Both the position numbers and the translations under genes were made by a program. From CF-46 sp042408445 (GTDB lineage: Bacteria > Chloroflexota > Limnocylindria > Limnocylindrales > CSP1-4): 64,000 bases of DNA. Position 1 is the first letter of the stretch; each line of letters opens with the position of its first letter. The DNA is taken from the NCBI GenBank assembly GCA_042408445.1, contig JBHORC010000040.1:124001-188000 (forward strand), in the 5' to 3' direction. Below, one piece after another: positions 34,675-42,646 of this stretch. Under the pieces are notes generated by a model that did not search any database, was not told where the DNA came from, and worked only from the letters and a program-made list of their open reading frames with translations.

Positions 34675-35835
34675 CTACCGGCGCCCGGCGGCGATGGGAA
34701 CGCGGCCGTTGGCGCTTGCCGCGAGGAGCTCGTCGGCGACGCGCCGGATGTCCACGCTGATCGGCGCGACCGGGTTCGCGAGCACGAACGGGACGCCCTC
34801 GTTGTTCGCCTGCACGACGAGGATCCCGTCGCTCACGACGCGGTGCTCGGGCACTCGACCGAGCGCCCGCTCGAGGTCGATCGGCTCGATCCCGCCGGAG
34901 AAGTCGGCGCGGTTCACGAGGTAGCGGACCTTCGACGCCGAGTAGCCGATCATCCGGAACGCGTCGGCGACCGCCATCGTGTTGTGGATCGTCGTCGAGT
35001 CGTACGTGACGATCTCGACGATCGTGTCGGACAGGTCGAGGAACGCGAGGTTGATGTCGTTCAGGGCGGACGACATGTCGATCACGATCGAGTGGTAGAC
35101 CCGGCGCAGCAGCGACAGGATCTTGTCGACGTCCCGGGCGGTCACCATCTCCGCCATCTCGACCCGCGGCGGGGCGAGCAGGATGTCGATGCCCGACGGG
35201 TCCCGCCAGAGCACGTCGGCGAGATCCGATTCGGACACGCGGTCCGTCGGCAGGTCGAGGATCGATGGCGCATCGACCGGCACCTTGAGAAGCGCGCGCA
35301 GGTCGCCGAACTGGAGGCTGCCGTCGATCAGGACGGTCCGCTGCTCGGCCTGCCCGAGCGCGACGGCGAGATTGAATGCGATCGTCGTCTTGCCGACGCC
35401 GCCCTTCGGCGCGAACACCGAGAAGATCCGCGACGAGCCGGTCGTCGTCAGCTGGGCGAAGTCCTTCTTGACCTGCGAGATGCGGTTCATCAGGTCGAAC
35501 CCGGAGAACGGCATCGCCAGGACCCCGTGGACGCCGCGTGACGGGTCAACCTCGACCGGGTTCTGGGGGACGGTCAGGACGATGACCGGGACGCCGAACC
35601 CGGAGTTCGCGATCTGCTCGGCGAGCGGCAGGCCCTTGATCCGTCCCTGGAGGAGCGCGTCGACGAGGACGATGTCGGGCCGCAGCTGCTGGACCTGGGG
35701 GAGCACGCGCGTGCCGTCGCTCAGGACGTCGAGCAGCTTGACCGCGTTCTGGGCATTGAGCAGCCCACGGATGTACTGCGCCACCTGCGGGACATCCTCG
35801 ACGAGCAGGAGGCGCGTCTGGTCGCTCGATGCCAT
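34675..35835 (-). CDS. CpaE/TadZ-like MinD-family ATPase with an N-terminal receiver domain
   Basis: A 386-residue protein. Residues 1-125 are a CheY-like receiver: acidic VED, Asp59 in VLVDALL, Thr88 are present, but the conserved Lys before Pro is Met108 (LAMPFS). Residues 137-380 form a ParA/MinD ATPase with deviant Walker A KGGVGKT (144-150), a GSLQFGDL switch region and IVIDMSSALND Walker B. TadZ/CpaE proteins position Tad pilus machinery at the pole; no tad/cpa genes are adjacent here. ATG 35835. It lies just upstream of murI (10 bases), which may be chance or imply a cell-pole/wall link. Confidence 0.85.
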   Translation of the reverse strand: MASSDQTRLLLVEDVPQVAQYIRGLLNAQNAVKLLDVLSDGTRVLPQVQQLRPDIVLVDALLQGRIKGLPLAEQIANSGFGVPVIVLTVPQNPVEVDPSRGVHGVLAMPFSGFDLMNRISQVKKDFAQLTTTGSSRIFSVFAPKGGVGKTTIAFNLAVALGQAEQRTVLIDGSLQFGDLRALLKVPVDAPSILDLPTDRVSESDLADVLWRDPSGIDILLAPPRVEMAEMVTARDVDKILSLLRRVYHSIVIDMSSALNDINLAFLDLSDTIVEIVTYDSTTIHNTMAVADAFRMIGYSASKVRYLVNRADFSGGIEPIDLERALGRVPEHRVVSDGILVVQANNEGVPFVLANPVAPISVDIRRVADELLAASANGRVPIAAGRR

Positions 35836-35958
35836 CAGGCCGAGTGTACCAAGCCGTCCGGGGCCGCCACCCGACCCGGAAGTCCCGTCCGGGACCAGTC
35901 CCCGCGACCCGGCCGGGGTCCATTCAGGGCCGCCCGTCGCTCGCCGCGATCCATCCGG

Positions 35959-36756
35959 TCAGGGCTTCCGGGCGATCAGGATGGCGCGTTCGCTGCCCGC
36001 GCCGAACGGCTCCAGGTCGTAGCTTCCCGCCAGCTGCTCGACGGCGAGGCCGGCATCCTCCGCCAGGGTTCGAAGCTCGTCCGCACCGACGAGCCGCAGG
36101 GCATCGTGGCGTGTCCAGCGCACGGCCGGCTCACCGGGTCGCCCTTCCTCGTAGATCGACGCGAGGTCGATGACGTTCGTCGCTGGATCGTGCCGCGCGG
36201 CGGCGACCTTCGTGACGATGCGGGACGTCTCCGGGTCCGTCCGCTCGTATTCGAGCATGAGGCGGCCGTCGAACCGGGAAAGATCGTCCGTGTCCGGGAG
36301 CCAGATGTCGACGACGGCGAGGCCGCCCGGGGCGAGGTGCGCGGCGAGCGACGCCATCGCGGAGCGCTGACGCTGCCGGGTCGCGAGCAGGAACAGCGTG
36401 TTCAGGGCGATGAACGCGAGGCGGAAAGAACCGGAGCGATCGAGCCGGACGTCGAGGAGGTCTCCCTCAACGAGATCCACGCTCCGTCGCGTTCGGTCCG
36501 TCGCGCCGGCGAGCCGCGCCCGTGCCCGCTCGAGCATCGCCGGGTCGATGTCGACGCCGACGACCTCGTGCCCCTCCCCCGCCAGGACCGCGGCGATCCG
36601 CCCCGTCCCGACGCCGAGCTCCAGGATCGGGCCGCCGGTCCGCTGGGCGAGCGCCACGTAGAGGTCCTCGTCGCCGGGATCCTCCGCCAGGTCGAGGTCG
36701 TAGAGGCGGGCCAGCGAACGCTGGGGGTCGGATGGACCGGGACGCGCGTCAGGCAT
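35959..36756 (-). CDS. Class I SAM-dependent methyltransferase
   Basis: A 265-residue Rossmann-fold methyltransferase. Motif I is LELGVGTGRIAAVL, motif II GVDIDPAML, and motif IV/post IV FIALNTLFLL. The substrate is unknown; the C-terminal beta sheet (LASIYEEGRPGEPAVRWTRHDALRLV) resembles small-molecule methyltransferases. Its ATG overlaps the agmatinase stop by eight bases, so it is transcribed behind speB. No product pathway is evident. Confidence 0.87.
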   Translation of the reverse strand: MPDARPGPSDPQRSLARLYDLDLAEDPGDEDLYVALAQRTGGPILELGVGTGRIAAVLAGEGHEVVGVDIDPAMLERARARLAGATDRTRRSVDLVEGDLLDVRLDRSGSFRLAFIALNTLFLLATRQRQRSAMASLAAHLAPGGLAVVDIWLPDTDDLSRFDGRLMLEYERTDPETSRIVTKVAAARHDPATNVIDLASIYEEGRPGEPAVRWTRHDALRLVGADELRTLAEDAGLAVEQLAGSYDLEPFGAGSERAILIARKP

Positions 36757-37849
36757 CGCGGCCTGACCAGCGGATCGTGGCCCCGTCGCGGCGCTTCACG
36801 GCGAGGGCGCTGATCGCCTCGAGCGCCGCCCGGTTCGCGATCATCGCCGTCACCTCGGCATGGTCGTACGGCGGCGAGACCTCGACGATGTCCATCCCCG
36901 CGAGCTCGACCCGCCCGACGATCCGCCGGATCGCGCGCAGCAGCTCGCGGGTGATGAACCCACCCGGCTCGGGCGTCCCCGTGCCCGGCGCCAGACCGGG
37001 GTCGACCACGTCGATGTCGAGGCTCAGGTAAATCGAATCGGGCCCGTCGAGCGCCTCCGCGATCGCGTCGTCGATCACCGCCTCCGCGCCACGCTCCTCC
37101 ACCTCGGTCATGAAGTGGTAGCGGAGGCCGTGCTCCTGCATCCATTCGAACGTCTCGACGGGCGGCCAGTAGCCGCGCAGGCCGATCTGGACGAAGTTCC
37201 GGCCGGCCACGGCGCCGGACTCGATCAGCCGGCGCATGGGCGTCCCGTGGCCGGCGAGCACGCCCCAGTCGTCGTTCGCGGTGTCCGCGTGGGCATCGAA
37301 ATGGACGATCCCGATGCTGCCCGGCCGGCGAACCTCGGCGACGGCGGTCGCGCTCGGCCAGGTGATCGAGTGGTCACCACCGAGCACGATCGGGATCGCG
37401 CCCGTCGCCGCGACCTCGCGGACCTTGCGGTGGATCAGGGCGTGGCCCCGTTCGATCCACGACGGGACGATGTTCGCATCGCCCGCGTCGACGACCGTCA
37501 GGACCTCGAACGGCTCGATCCCGAGCTGGAGTGAGTGGATGGAGCCGGAGGTGTACTGCGCCTCGCGGATCGCGCGCGGTCCGAAGCGCGCGCCGGGTCG
37601 GTGGCTGACGGCGTCATCGAACGGCGCTCCGATGATCGCGACGTCGACGTTCCGCTTCGCGAGCTCGTCAGGATCGGTGATCCAGGGAAGGTTCATGAAC
37701 GTCGTCGGGCCGACGTAGGTCGGGAGATCGAAGTCGCTGAACGTCTCCCAATCGCGATCCCAGCCGTTCAGCCGGGCGAAGTCGACCGGCTCCGCGGGAT
37801 CACGCGTGCGATCCGAACCGGGTCGTGGGTCGTCGGGGCGCTGGGCCAC
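36749..37849 (-). CDS. speB: Agmatinase-family ureohydrolase
   Basis: A 366-residue binuclear Mn hydrolase that, as agmatinase, converts agmatine to putrescine and urea. The metal-binding motifs are complete: GGDHS, FDAHAD and SLDIDVVDP. The TPEPGGFITREL segment is typical of SpeB rather than arginase. About 45 extra N-terminal residues precede the usual family start. A guanidino-acid hydrolase is the main alternative. GTG 37849 has GGAGGAG three bases upstream. A TGCTAGGAT promoter candidate lies 108 bases upstream. Followed by the methyltransferase with eight-base overlap. Confidence 0.87.
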   Translation of the reverse strand: MAQRPDDPRPGSDRTRDPAEPVDFARLNGWDRDWETFSDFDLPTYVGPTTFMNLPWITDPDELAKRNVDVAIIGAPFDDAVSHRPGARFGPRAIREAQYTSGSIHSLQLGIEPFEVLTVVDAGDANIVPSWIERGHALIHRKVREVAATGAIPIVLGGDHSITWPSATAVAEVRRPGSIGIVHFDAHADTANDDWGVLAGHGTPMRRLIESGAVAGRNFVQIGLRGYWPPVETFEWMQEHGLRYHFMTEVEERGAEAVIDDAIAEALDGPDSIYLSLDIDVVDPGLAPGTGTPEPGGFITRELLRAIRRIVGRVELAGMDIVEVSPPYDHAEVTAMIANRAALEAISALAVKRRDGATIRWSGRDA

Positions 37850-37957
37850 CTGCTCCTCCGGACGACCGCCGCTCGACGCCGTAGTGGGTCGAGCCGTGTC
37901 GTCTGGCCAGGGCGCCGCCGGTTCGCAACCGACCGTCCAGCGGGGCGCGCCGCCGCG

Positions 37958-37966
37958 ATCCTAGCA
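37958..37966 (-). promoter_or_regulatory. Candidate extended -10 promoter (TGCTAGGAT) for speB
   Basis: Minus-strand TGCTAGGAT, 108 bases upstream of the speB GTG, in the 242-base divergent region shared with the sugar dehydrogenase gene. Same TGCTAnnAT pattern as at 441-449 and 3224-3232. Confidence 0.35.
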
Positions 37967-38091
37967 CCGCCTCGACGGTGCGACCGAGCACCGACGGGGC
38001 CTCGCCGCCAGACGAGCGGTGCCGCCACGTGCCAGCATGGGGATCCGACGGGCGACCGTCCCGCCACGCGCTTCGAGCCGAGGTGCCTCCC

Positions 38092-39435
38092 ATGACCCTC
38101 TCGATCCGACATCGCTCGATTGCCGTTCTCGCGGTCATCGCCCTGCTCCTGCTCCTCGTCGAGCAGCTCGCCGCGCCAGGCGCGAGCAGGTCCGGCGACG
38201 CCAGGCCGATCGCCGCCGGCGGTGGCGACCCGATGGCGGCAGGGCCGGCGGATCTCGTCTCGGCGCGTGAACCGGTGACGGCTTCGCCCGCGCTCACCAC
38301 GGACACGGGCGATCCCTCGAAGCTCACCCTCGGCTTGAGCCTCGTCAGCGCCGGCTTCACGAGCCCGGTCCTCGTGACGAGCGCCCGGGACGGCAGCGGG
38401 CGGCTGTTCGTCGTGGAGCAGACGGGTCGGATCCGGATCATCAAGAACGGGGCGGTCCTCGCGAAGCCGTTCTTCGACATCCGAGGCCGGATCTCGACCG
38501 GTGGCGAGCGCGGGCTCCTCGGCCTCGCCTTCCACCCCAACTTCGCGACCCACCCGTTCATCTACGTGAACTTCACGACGACGACGGGGGCGACGGCGAT
38601 CAGCCGCTACCGGGTGAGCTCGAACCCGGACGTCGTGGATCAGTCGACGGGCGGGCGGATCCTCACGATCGACCAGCCCTACGCGAACCACAACGGCGGC
38701 AACCTCGCGTTCGGGCCGGACGGATATCTCTACATCGGAATGGGCGATGGCGGGAGCGCGGGCGATCCCCAGAACCGCGCCCAGAACCTGAACTCGCTGC
38801 TCGGCAAGATGCTCCGGATCGATGTCGACCACACGTCCGGCTCGCTCCACTACCGCTCACCGGCGGGCAACCCCTACCTCGGCCGGGCGGGGCGTGACGA
38901 GATCTGGTCACGCGGGCTGCGGAACCCGTGGCGCTGGTCGTTCGACCGGGCGACGGGCAACCTCTGGATCGGGGATGTGGGCCAGGGCCGATACGAGGAG
39001 ATCGACCGGTCGATCCGCCGGCCCGGCCTGCCCGCCGGTCGCGCCGAGAACTTCGGTTGGCCCGTGCTCGAAGGCCGAGCCTGCTACCGGCCTTCGACCC
39101 ACTGCTCGACGACCGGCAAGCACCCGCCGATCGTCGCCTACGCCCACACCGCGGCGACCACGGCGAACTGCGCGGTCACCGGCGGCTTCGTCTACCGCGG
39201 CCACGCCGATCCGGTGCTTCAGGGCGCGTACCTGTTCGGCGACTTCTGCTCCGGCCGGATCTGGGGCATCTGGTCGGGGTCGTCGAACCCGGCGCCAGCG
39301 ACGCTGCTCCGCGGACCGACGACCGTCCCCCAGCTCGCGATCAGCTCGTTCGGGGAGGACGAGGCAGGCGAGCTCTATGTCTGCGATCTCGTCGGCGGCG
39401 CCGTCTACCGGATCACGGCGGCGCCGAAGCCCTGA
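38092..39435 (+). CDS. Exported PQQ-dependent sugar dehydrogenase-like protein
   Basis: A 447-residue six-bladed beta-propeller of the soluble aldose dehydrogenase (GSDH/HHIP) family. A signal peptide or signal anchor occupies about residues 1-35. Family marks are ISTGGERGLLGLAFHPNFA, NHNGGNLAFGPDGYLYIGMGDGG, EIWSRGLRNPWRWSFD and GDVGQGRYEEIDR. The C-terminal part has paired cysteines (RACYRPSTHCS; NCAVTGG; FGDFCSG) suggesting disulfides outside the cytosol. Typical members oxidise aldoses with PQQ; PQQ genes are not in the window. ATG 38092 has GAGGTG upstream. Monocistronic, closed by a hairpin. Confidence 0.87.
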   Translation: MTLSIRHRSIAVLAVIALLLLLVEQLAAPGASRSGDARPIAAGGGDPMAAGPADLVSAREPVTASPALTTDTGDPSKLTLGLSLVSAGFTSPVLVTSARDGSGRLFVVEQTGRIRIIKNGAVLAKPFFDIRGRISTGGERGLLGLAFHPNFATHPFIYVNFTTTTGATAISRYRVSSNPDVVDQSTGGRILTIDQPYANHNGGNLAFGPDGYLYIGMGDGGSAGDPQNRAQNLNSLLGKMLRIDVDHTSGSLHYRSPAGNPYLGRAGRDEIWSRGLRNPWRWSFDRATGNLWIGDVGQGRYEEIDRSIRRPGLPAGRAENFGWPVLEGRACYRPSTHCSTTGKHPPIVAYAHTAATTANCAVTGGFVYRGHADPVLQGAYLFGDFCSGRIWGIWSGSSNPAPATLLRGPTTVPQLAISSFGEDEAGELYVCDLVGGAVYRITAAPKP

Positions 39436-39441
39436 ACGCGG

Positions 39442-39464
39442 GAGGCCGGGTGCGGCCCGGCCTC
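39442..39464. terminator. Hairpin terminator between convergent genes
   Basis: Perfect nine-base-pair stem (GAGGCCGGG / CCCGGCCTC) with a five-base loop, starting six bases past the sugar dehydrogenase stop and facing the end of the M20 gene. No U-run. Confidence 0.55.
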
Positions 39465-39507
39465 GTCGTGCCCCCGTCCGTCCGCGCCGTGCTGCCCGTC
39501 TCCTTGG

Positions 39508-40773
39508 TCAGCCGGCGTGGAACTCCCGCCATGCGGCCGCGACGAGCTCCGGGTCCGCAAACAGCTCCCAGGCCGTCTGGGCGACGAGGGTCGCGGCGAG
39601 CAGGGTCGTTCGATCGCCGGTCGCGCTGACGGCCGCGTCCCGAAAGCCGATGGAGTGGCCCGGCGTGCCCTCGGGGGCGATCGACAGCTCGGGATGGATC
39701 GTCGGACAGACCCAGCTGACATTGCCCATGTCCGTGCTGCCGGAGTTCGGGTCCGCTCCCTGATCCTCGATCCCGTAGGCCGCGGCGTTCGCGACCCAAC
39801 GGGCTTCCAGCGTCCCGTTCGCCTTCATCGTCGTCGCGCCACCGCTGAAGGTGACCTCGGCTCGGGTGTTCGTGGCGAGGGCGGCAGCATCGACGAGCGC
39901 GCGGAACCGCTCCTTCATCTCCTCGTACCAGTCCTGGCGCGGGCTCCGGATCATGAACCACGCCTTCGTCCGGGCCGGGATGATGTTCGCGGCGGTCCCA
40001 CCCTCCTGGATCACGCCGTGGACCGCGAGTCCGGGGCGGAGCTGCTGGCGCCACAACCCTACGGAGCTGAACAGCAGAACCAGCGCGTCGAGCGCGTTCC
40101 GGCCGCGCCACGGGTCTGAGGAGGCGTGGGCCTCCTCGCCGTGGAAGATGACTTCGACGTCCTCCGACGCGAGCGGATGCGACTCGACGTGGTTCCGGTC
40201 GCACGGGTGGTACATCAGCGCGGCGTCGATGCCGGCGAACAGGCCGTCCTCGATCATGATCGCCTTGCCGCTCCCGCGCTCCTCCGCCGGTGTGCCGAGG
40301 AACACGATCTCGCCGGCGATCTCGTCCGCGAGGGCCGCGAGGGCGAGCGCCGCCCCGACACCGCTGGCAGCCATCGTGTTGTGCCCGCAGCCGTGACCGA
40401 GCCCGGGAAGGGCGTCGTACTCGGCGAGGACGGCGATCCTTGGAAGCGCGCCATCGCCTCCGCGGCCGCCGCGGCGCGTCGCCCGGATCGCCGTCGGGAG
40501 CGAGCCGGCGGGGTGCTCGACGACGAATCCGTGCCGGCCGAGGAGATCGGCGATTCGCTGCGCCGCCCCGACCTCCTCGAACGCCGTCTCGGGATGGGCG
40601 TGGATCCAGTGCGACAGCTCGAGGATCTCGTCCGATGCATCGGCGACGGCCGCGGCGATGCGGCGTTTCGCGTCCGCTTCCGGCTCGGCCGGGGCGGTGC
40701 CGGACAGCTCGGATCGCGCCCACGAACGCGCGTCTCGTTCCGCGGGGGTCGACGTCGTCTCGATGTCAGTCAC
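39508..40773 (-). CDS. M20 family amidohydrolase (aminoacylase/AbgB-like)
   Basis: A 421-residue M20D-type amidohydrolase. The metal site shows GHGCGHN (Cys129, His131), the catalytic Glu pair in GTPAEERGSGK, a later HGEEAHAS and TDMGNVSW near the C-terminus. This arrangement matches p-aminobenzoyl-glutamate hydrolase/aminoacylase-like proteins rather than the dipeptidase type found at 3287-4696. The likely activity is removing an acyl or aroyl group from an amino acid. GTG 40773 has AGGAGG four bases upstream. The first 35 residues are polar and poorly conserved, so the true start could be later. Confidence 0.87.
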   Translation of the reverse strand: MTDIETTSTPAERDARSWARSELSGTAPAEPEADAKRRIAAAVADASDEILELSHWIHAHPETAFEEVGAAQRIADLLGRHGFVVEHPAGSLPTAIRATRRGGRGGDGALPRIAVLAEYDALPGLGHGCGHNTMAASGVGAALALAALADEIAGEIVFLGTPAEERGSGKAIMIEDGLFAGIDAALMYHPCDRNHVESHPLASEDVEVIFHGEEAHASSDPWRGRNALDALVLLFSSVGLWRQQLRPGLAVHGVIQEGGTAANIIPARTKAWFMIRSPRQDWYEEMKERFRALVDAAALATNTRAEVTFSGGATTMKANGTLEARWVANAAAYGIEDQGADPNSGSTDMGNVSWVCPTIHPELSIAPEGTPGHSIGFRDAAVSATGDRTTLLAATLVAQTAWELFADPELVAAAWREFHAG

Positions 40774-40850
40774 CGGGCCTCCTGACGTTCACTGGTCAAC
40801 ACGGTCGAGTCATCACGTTGGTCGGCGCCGCTCCTCGCGTGGTCCGGGGG

Positions 40851-41225
40851 TCATCGCTCCACGGACAGGGTCACCTCGGCGAGCACGACGAGGGCGACGA
40901 TGAAGAGGGCGATCGACGGTTGGAACACCTGTTGCAGCCGGAGGATCACGAAGGCGGCCGAGACGATCGCAACCCAGCCACCGCGACGGGCCGCCCGCGT
41001 CCAATCGCCGCGGTAGGCGATCCGGCGGTGCCGTCCGAAGGCGAACAGCCAGAACAGCGGCACGGTCATCAACCCGAGCGCAAGGCCGATCAGCAACGCG
41101 CCGATCGGTCCGGCGGTGGGGTCCGTCCGGGGATCGCGGGTGGTGACGATCACCGCGACGAGGATCCAGATCACGCCGGCAGCCGCGAAGAACGCCAGGT
41201 TCGTGAGCCGGTCCCGCGCCTCCAT
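40851..41225 (-). CDS. Small integral membrane protein, function unknown
   Basis: A 124-residue protein with four predicted transmembrane helices at about 10-27, 40-62, 80-95 and 100-118. Charged loops include DPRTDP and an RHRRIAYRGDW basic stretch. No family recognised. ATG 41225 is nine bases after a TAGACT box, so the transcript is probably leaderless. Located between the amidohydrolase and a degenerate receiver gene, all on the minus strand but not overlapping. Confidence 0.7.
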   Translation of the reverse strand: MEARDRLTNLAFFAAAGVIWILVAVIVTTRDPRTDPTAGPIGALLIGLALGLMTVPLFWLFAFGRHRRIAYRGDWTRAARRGGWVAIVSAAFVILRLQQVFQPSIALFIVALVVLAEVTLSVER

Positions 41226-41234
41226 CCGCCGCCC

Positions 41235-41240
41235 AGTCTA
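41235..41240 (-). promoter_or_regulatory. Candidate -10 box (TAGACT), leaderless start for the small membrane protein
   Basis: Minus-strand TAGACT ends nine bases before the ATG at 41225. With initiation about seven bases downstream, the mRNA would begin at or next to the start codon. Confidence 0.4.
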
Positions 41241-41278
41241 CGGGCTTGATCGACGCCGTCCGCTGTCGCCTTAGCGCC

Positions 41279-41710
41279 TCAGCGCGTCACATGGCTCCCA
41301 TCGGCGCCGACGGCCGTCACGAGATCGACCGCGTCGATCGGCTTGAGAAGGACGGTTCCGACGATCGAGCTGTGGGACCGAGCCGCGGCGGCTCGCGCCG
41401 GATCCGCGGTCATCATCACGACGCGAACCTCGGGACGGATGGAGAGCAGCCGCGCGACGAGCTCGATCCCCGTCATCCCCGACATCTCGATTGCGGTCAG
41501 CAGGACCGCCGGATGGATCCGGCCGTCTGCCACGAGTCGGAGTGCGTCGCGGCCGGACGCGGCCCCGAAGCACGGCGTCCCGGCTCGTCCGAGGACCCGG
41601 GCAACCCACGCGCGAACGGCATCGTCCTCGTCGACGACGAGGACTGCGCCCGTTGCCGCGTCGCCGGGCGCATCAAGCGATGGCCCCCCGTGCGGCTGCT
41701 CGCCGCCCAT
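41279..41710 (-). CDS. Pseudo-receiver domain protein lacking the phosphoacceptor Asp
   Basis: A stand-alone CheY-like receiver of about 143 residues. The acidic pocket (DEDD, 27-30), Thr101 and Lys123 (LLKP) are conserved, but the phosphorylation site aligned as LLTDIEMPG in relatives reads LLTAIEMSG, with Ala73 in place of Asp. It should not be phosphorylated in the usual way. ATG 41710 is preferred because GGAGGA lies about 10 bases upstream; ATG 41773 would add 21 poorly conserved residues. No histidine kinase is nearby. It could act as a constitutive or ligand-controlled adaptor. Confidence 0.78.
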   Translation of the reverse strand: MGGEQPHGGPSLDAPGDAATGAVLVVDEDDAVRAWVARVLGRAGTPCFGAASGRDALRLVADGRIHPAVLLTAIEMSGMTGIELVARLLSIRPEVRVVMMTADPARAAAARSHSSIVGTVLLKPIDAVDLVTAVGADGSHVTR

Positions 41711-41839
41711 CGGCGATCCGTCCTCCAGTGCCCGAGAGGTGGTCGATGCATCCGCCCTGCGGCGGTGAGGCATCGTCCCATCGCGACCTCGACCGCGACC
41801 ATCGGGCGAATGCCGTATCGAGGACGCACTCCGGCTGCG

Positions 41840-42646
41840 TCATCCGGCTGCAAGCGGGGCGAGCCAGGGCGGGAGATCGTCGAGATCATCGAGGACCAGA
41901 TCCGGTTCGACGTCGCCGTCCCGGATGCTGTTCGGCAACGGCGAGTCCTCGGGTCGGTCCGGCAGCCACGCGGTTCGCCAGCCGGCCTCGGCGGCACCGA
42001 CGACATCGGCGGTCCAATCGTCCCCGACGTGCAGGATCGTGGACGGCTCGGGTTCGCCGAGCGCGGTTCGGGCGGCCGCGAAGATCGCGGGGTGGGGCTT
42101 GATGACGCCGACGCGCTCGCTCACGACAATCGCCTCGAGCCACTCGCACCAGCCGTTCGCCGCCGCGTACCGGTCGATCGTGGTCGCGAGCGGCCAGTTC
42201 GACAGGATCGCGAGCCGCCGGCCATCGCGCACCAGCGAGCGAAGGAGCGGTCCGACCCCGGGCCGGGCCGGCATCCCGTCGATGAACGCGTGGCTGTACG
42301 ACGACAGGGCGATCTCGATCTCCGCCGGCTCCGAGTGCCTCGCCGCGGCCGCGTCGTCCCACGGCTCGTCGGGCGAAACGGCCGCTCCTCGCAGCCGCGC
42401 GAACACGCGGACGATCCGTTCGGCAATGTCGACCTCGCGGAACTGCGGAACGTTCTCCCGGAACTGGCGGTCCCGTTCCTCGCCCCAGGCAACGAGGAAC
42501 GCATCGCGATCGACGCCCCCGATCGCCGCCGTGACCTCGTCTGCGGTGATCTCGACGACACGCTGGAGCGCTGCGCGACCAACCGGAACGAGGGTGTTGC
42601 CGAAGTCGAATGTGACGGCCCGGATCCCCCCGAGCCGGACCGTCAC
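41840..42646 (-). CDS. HAD-superfamily hydrolase
   Basis: A 268-residue class I HAD hydrolase. Motif I is FDFGNTL: the nucleophile Asp is present but the usual Asp two residues later is Gly. Motif II is LSNW, motif III the Lys in VIKPHP and motif IV HVGDDWTAD. The cap domain is alpha-helical. The Gly change weakens phosphatase chemistry, but functional FDFGNTL variants are known in the family, so activity is not excluded. The GTG start overlaps the helicase-nuclease stop (GTGA), indicating coupled expression with a DNA repair enzyme. Substrate unknown. Confidence 0.83.
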   Translation of the reverse strand: MTVRLGGIRAVTFDFGNTLVPVGRAALQRVVEITADEVTAAIGGVDRDAFLVAWGEERDRQFRENVPQFREVDIAERIVRVFARLRGAAVSPDEPWDDAAAARHSEPAEIEIALSSYSHAFIDGMPARPGVGPLLRSLVRDGRRLAILSNWPLATTIDRYAAANGWCEWLEAIVVSERVGVIKPHPAIFAAARTALGEPEPSTILHVGDDWTADVVGAAEAGWRTAWLPDRPEDSPLPNSIRDGDVEPDLVLDDLDDLPPWLAPLAAG

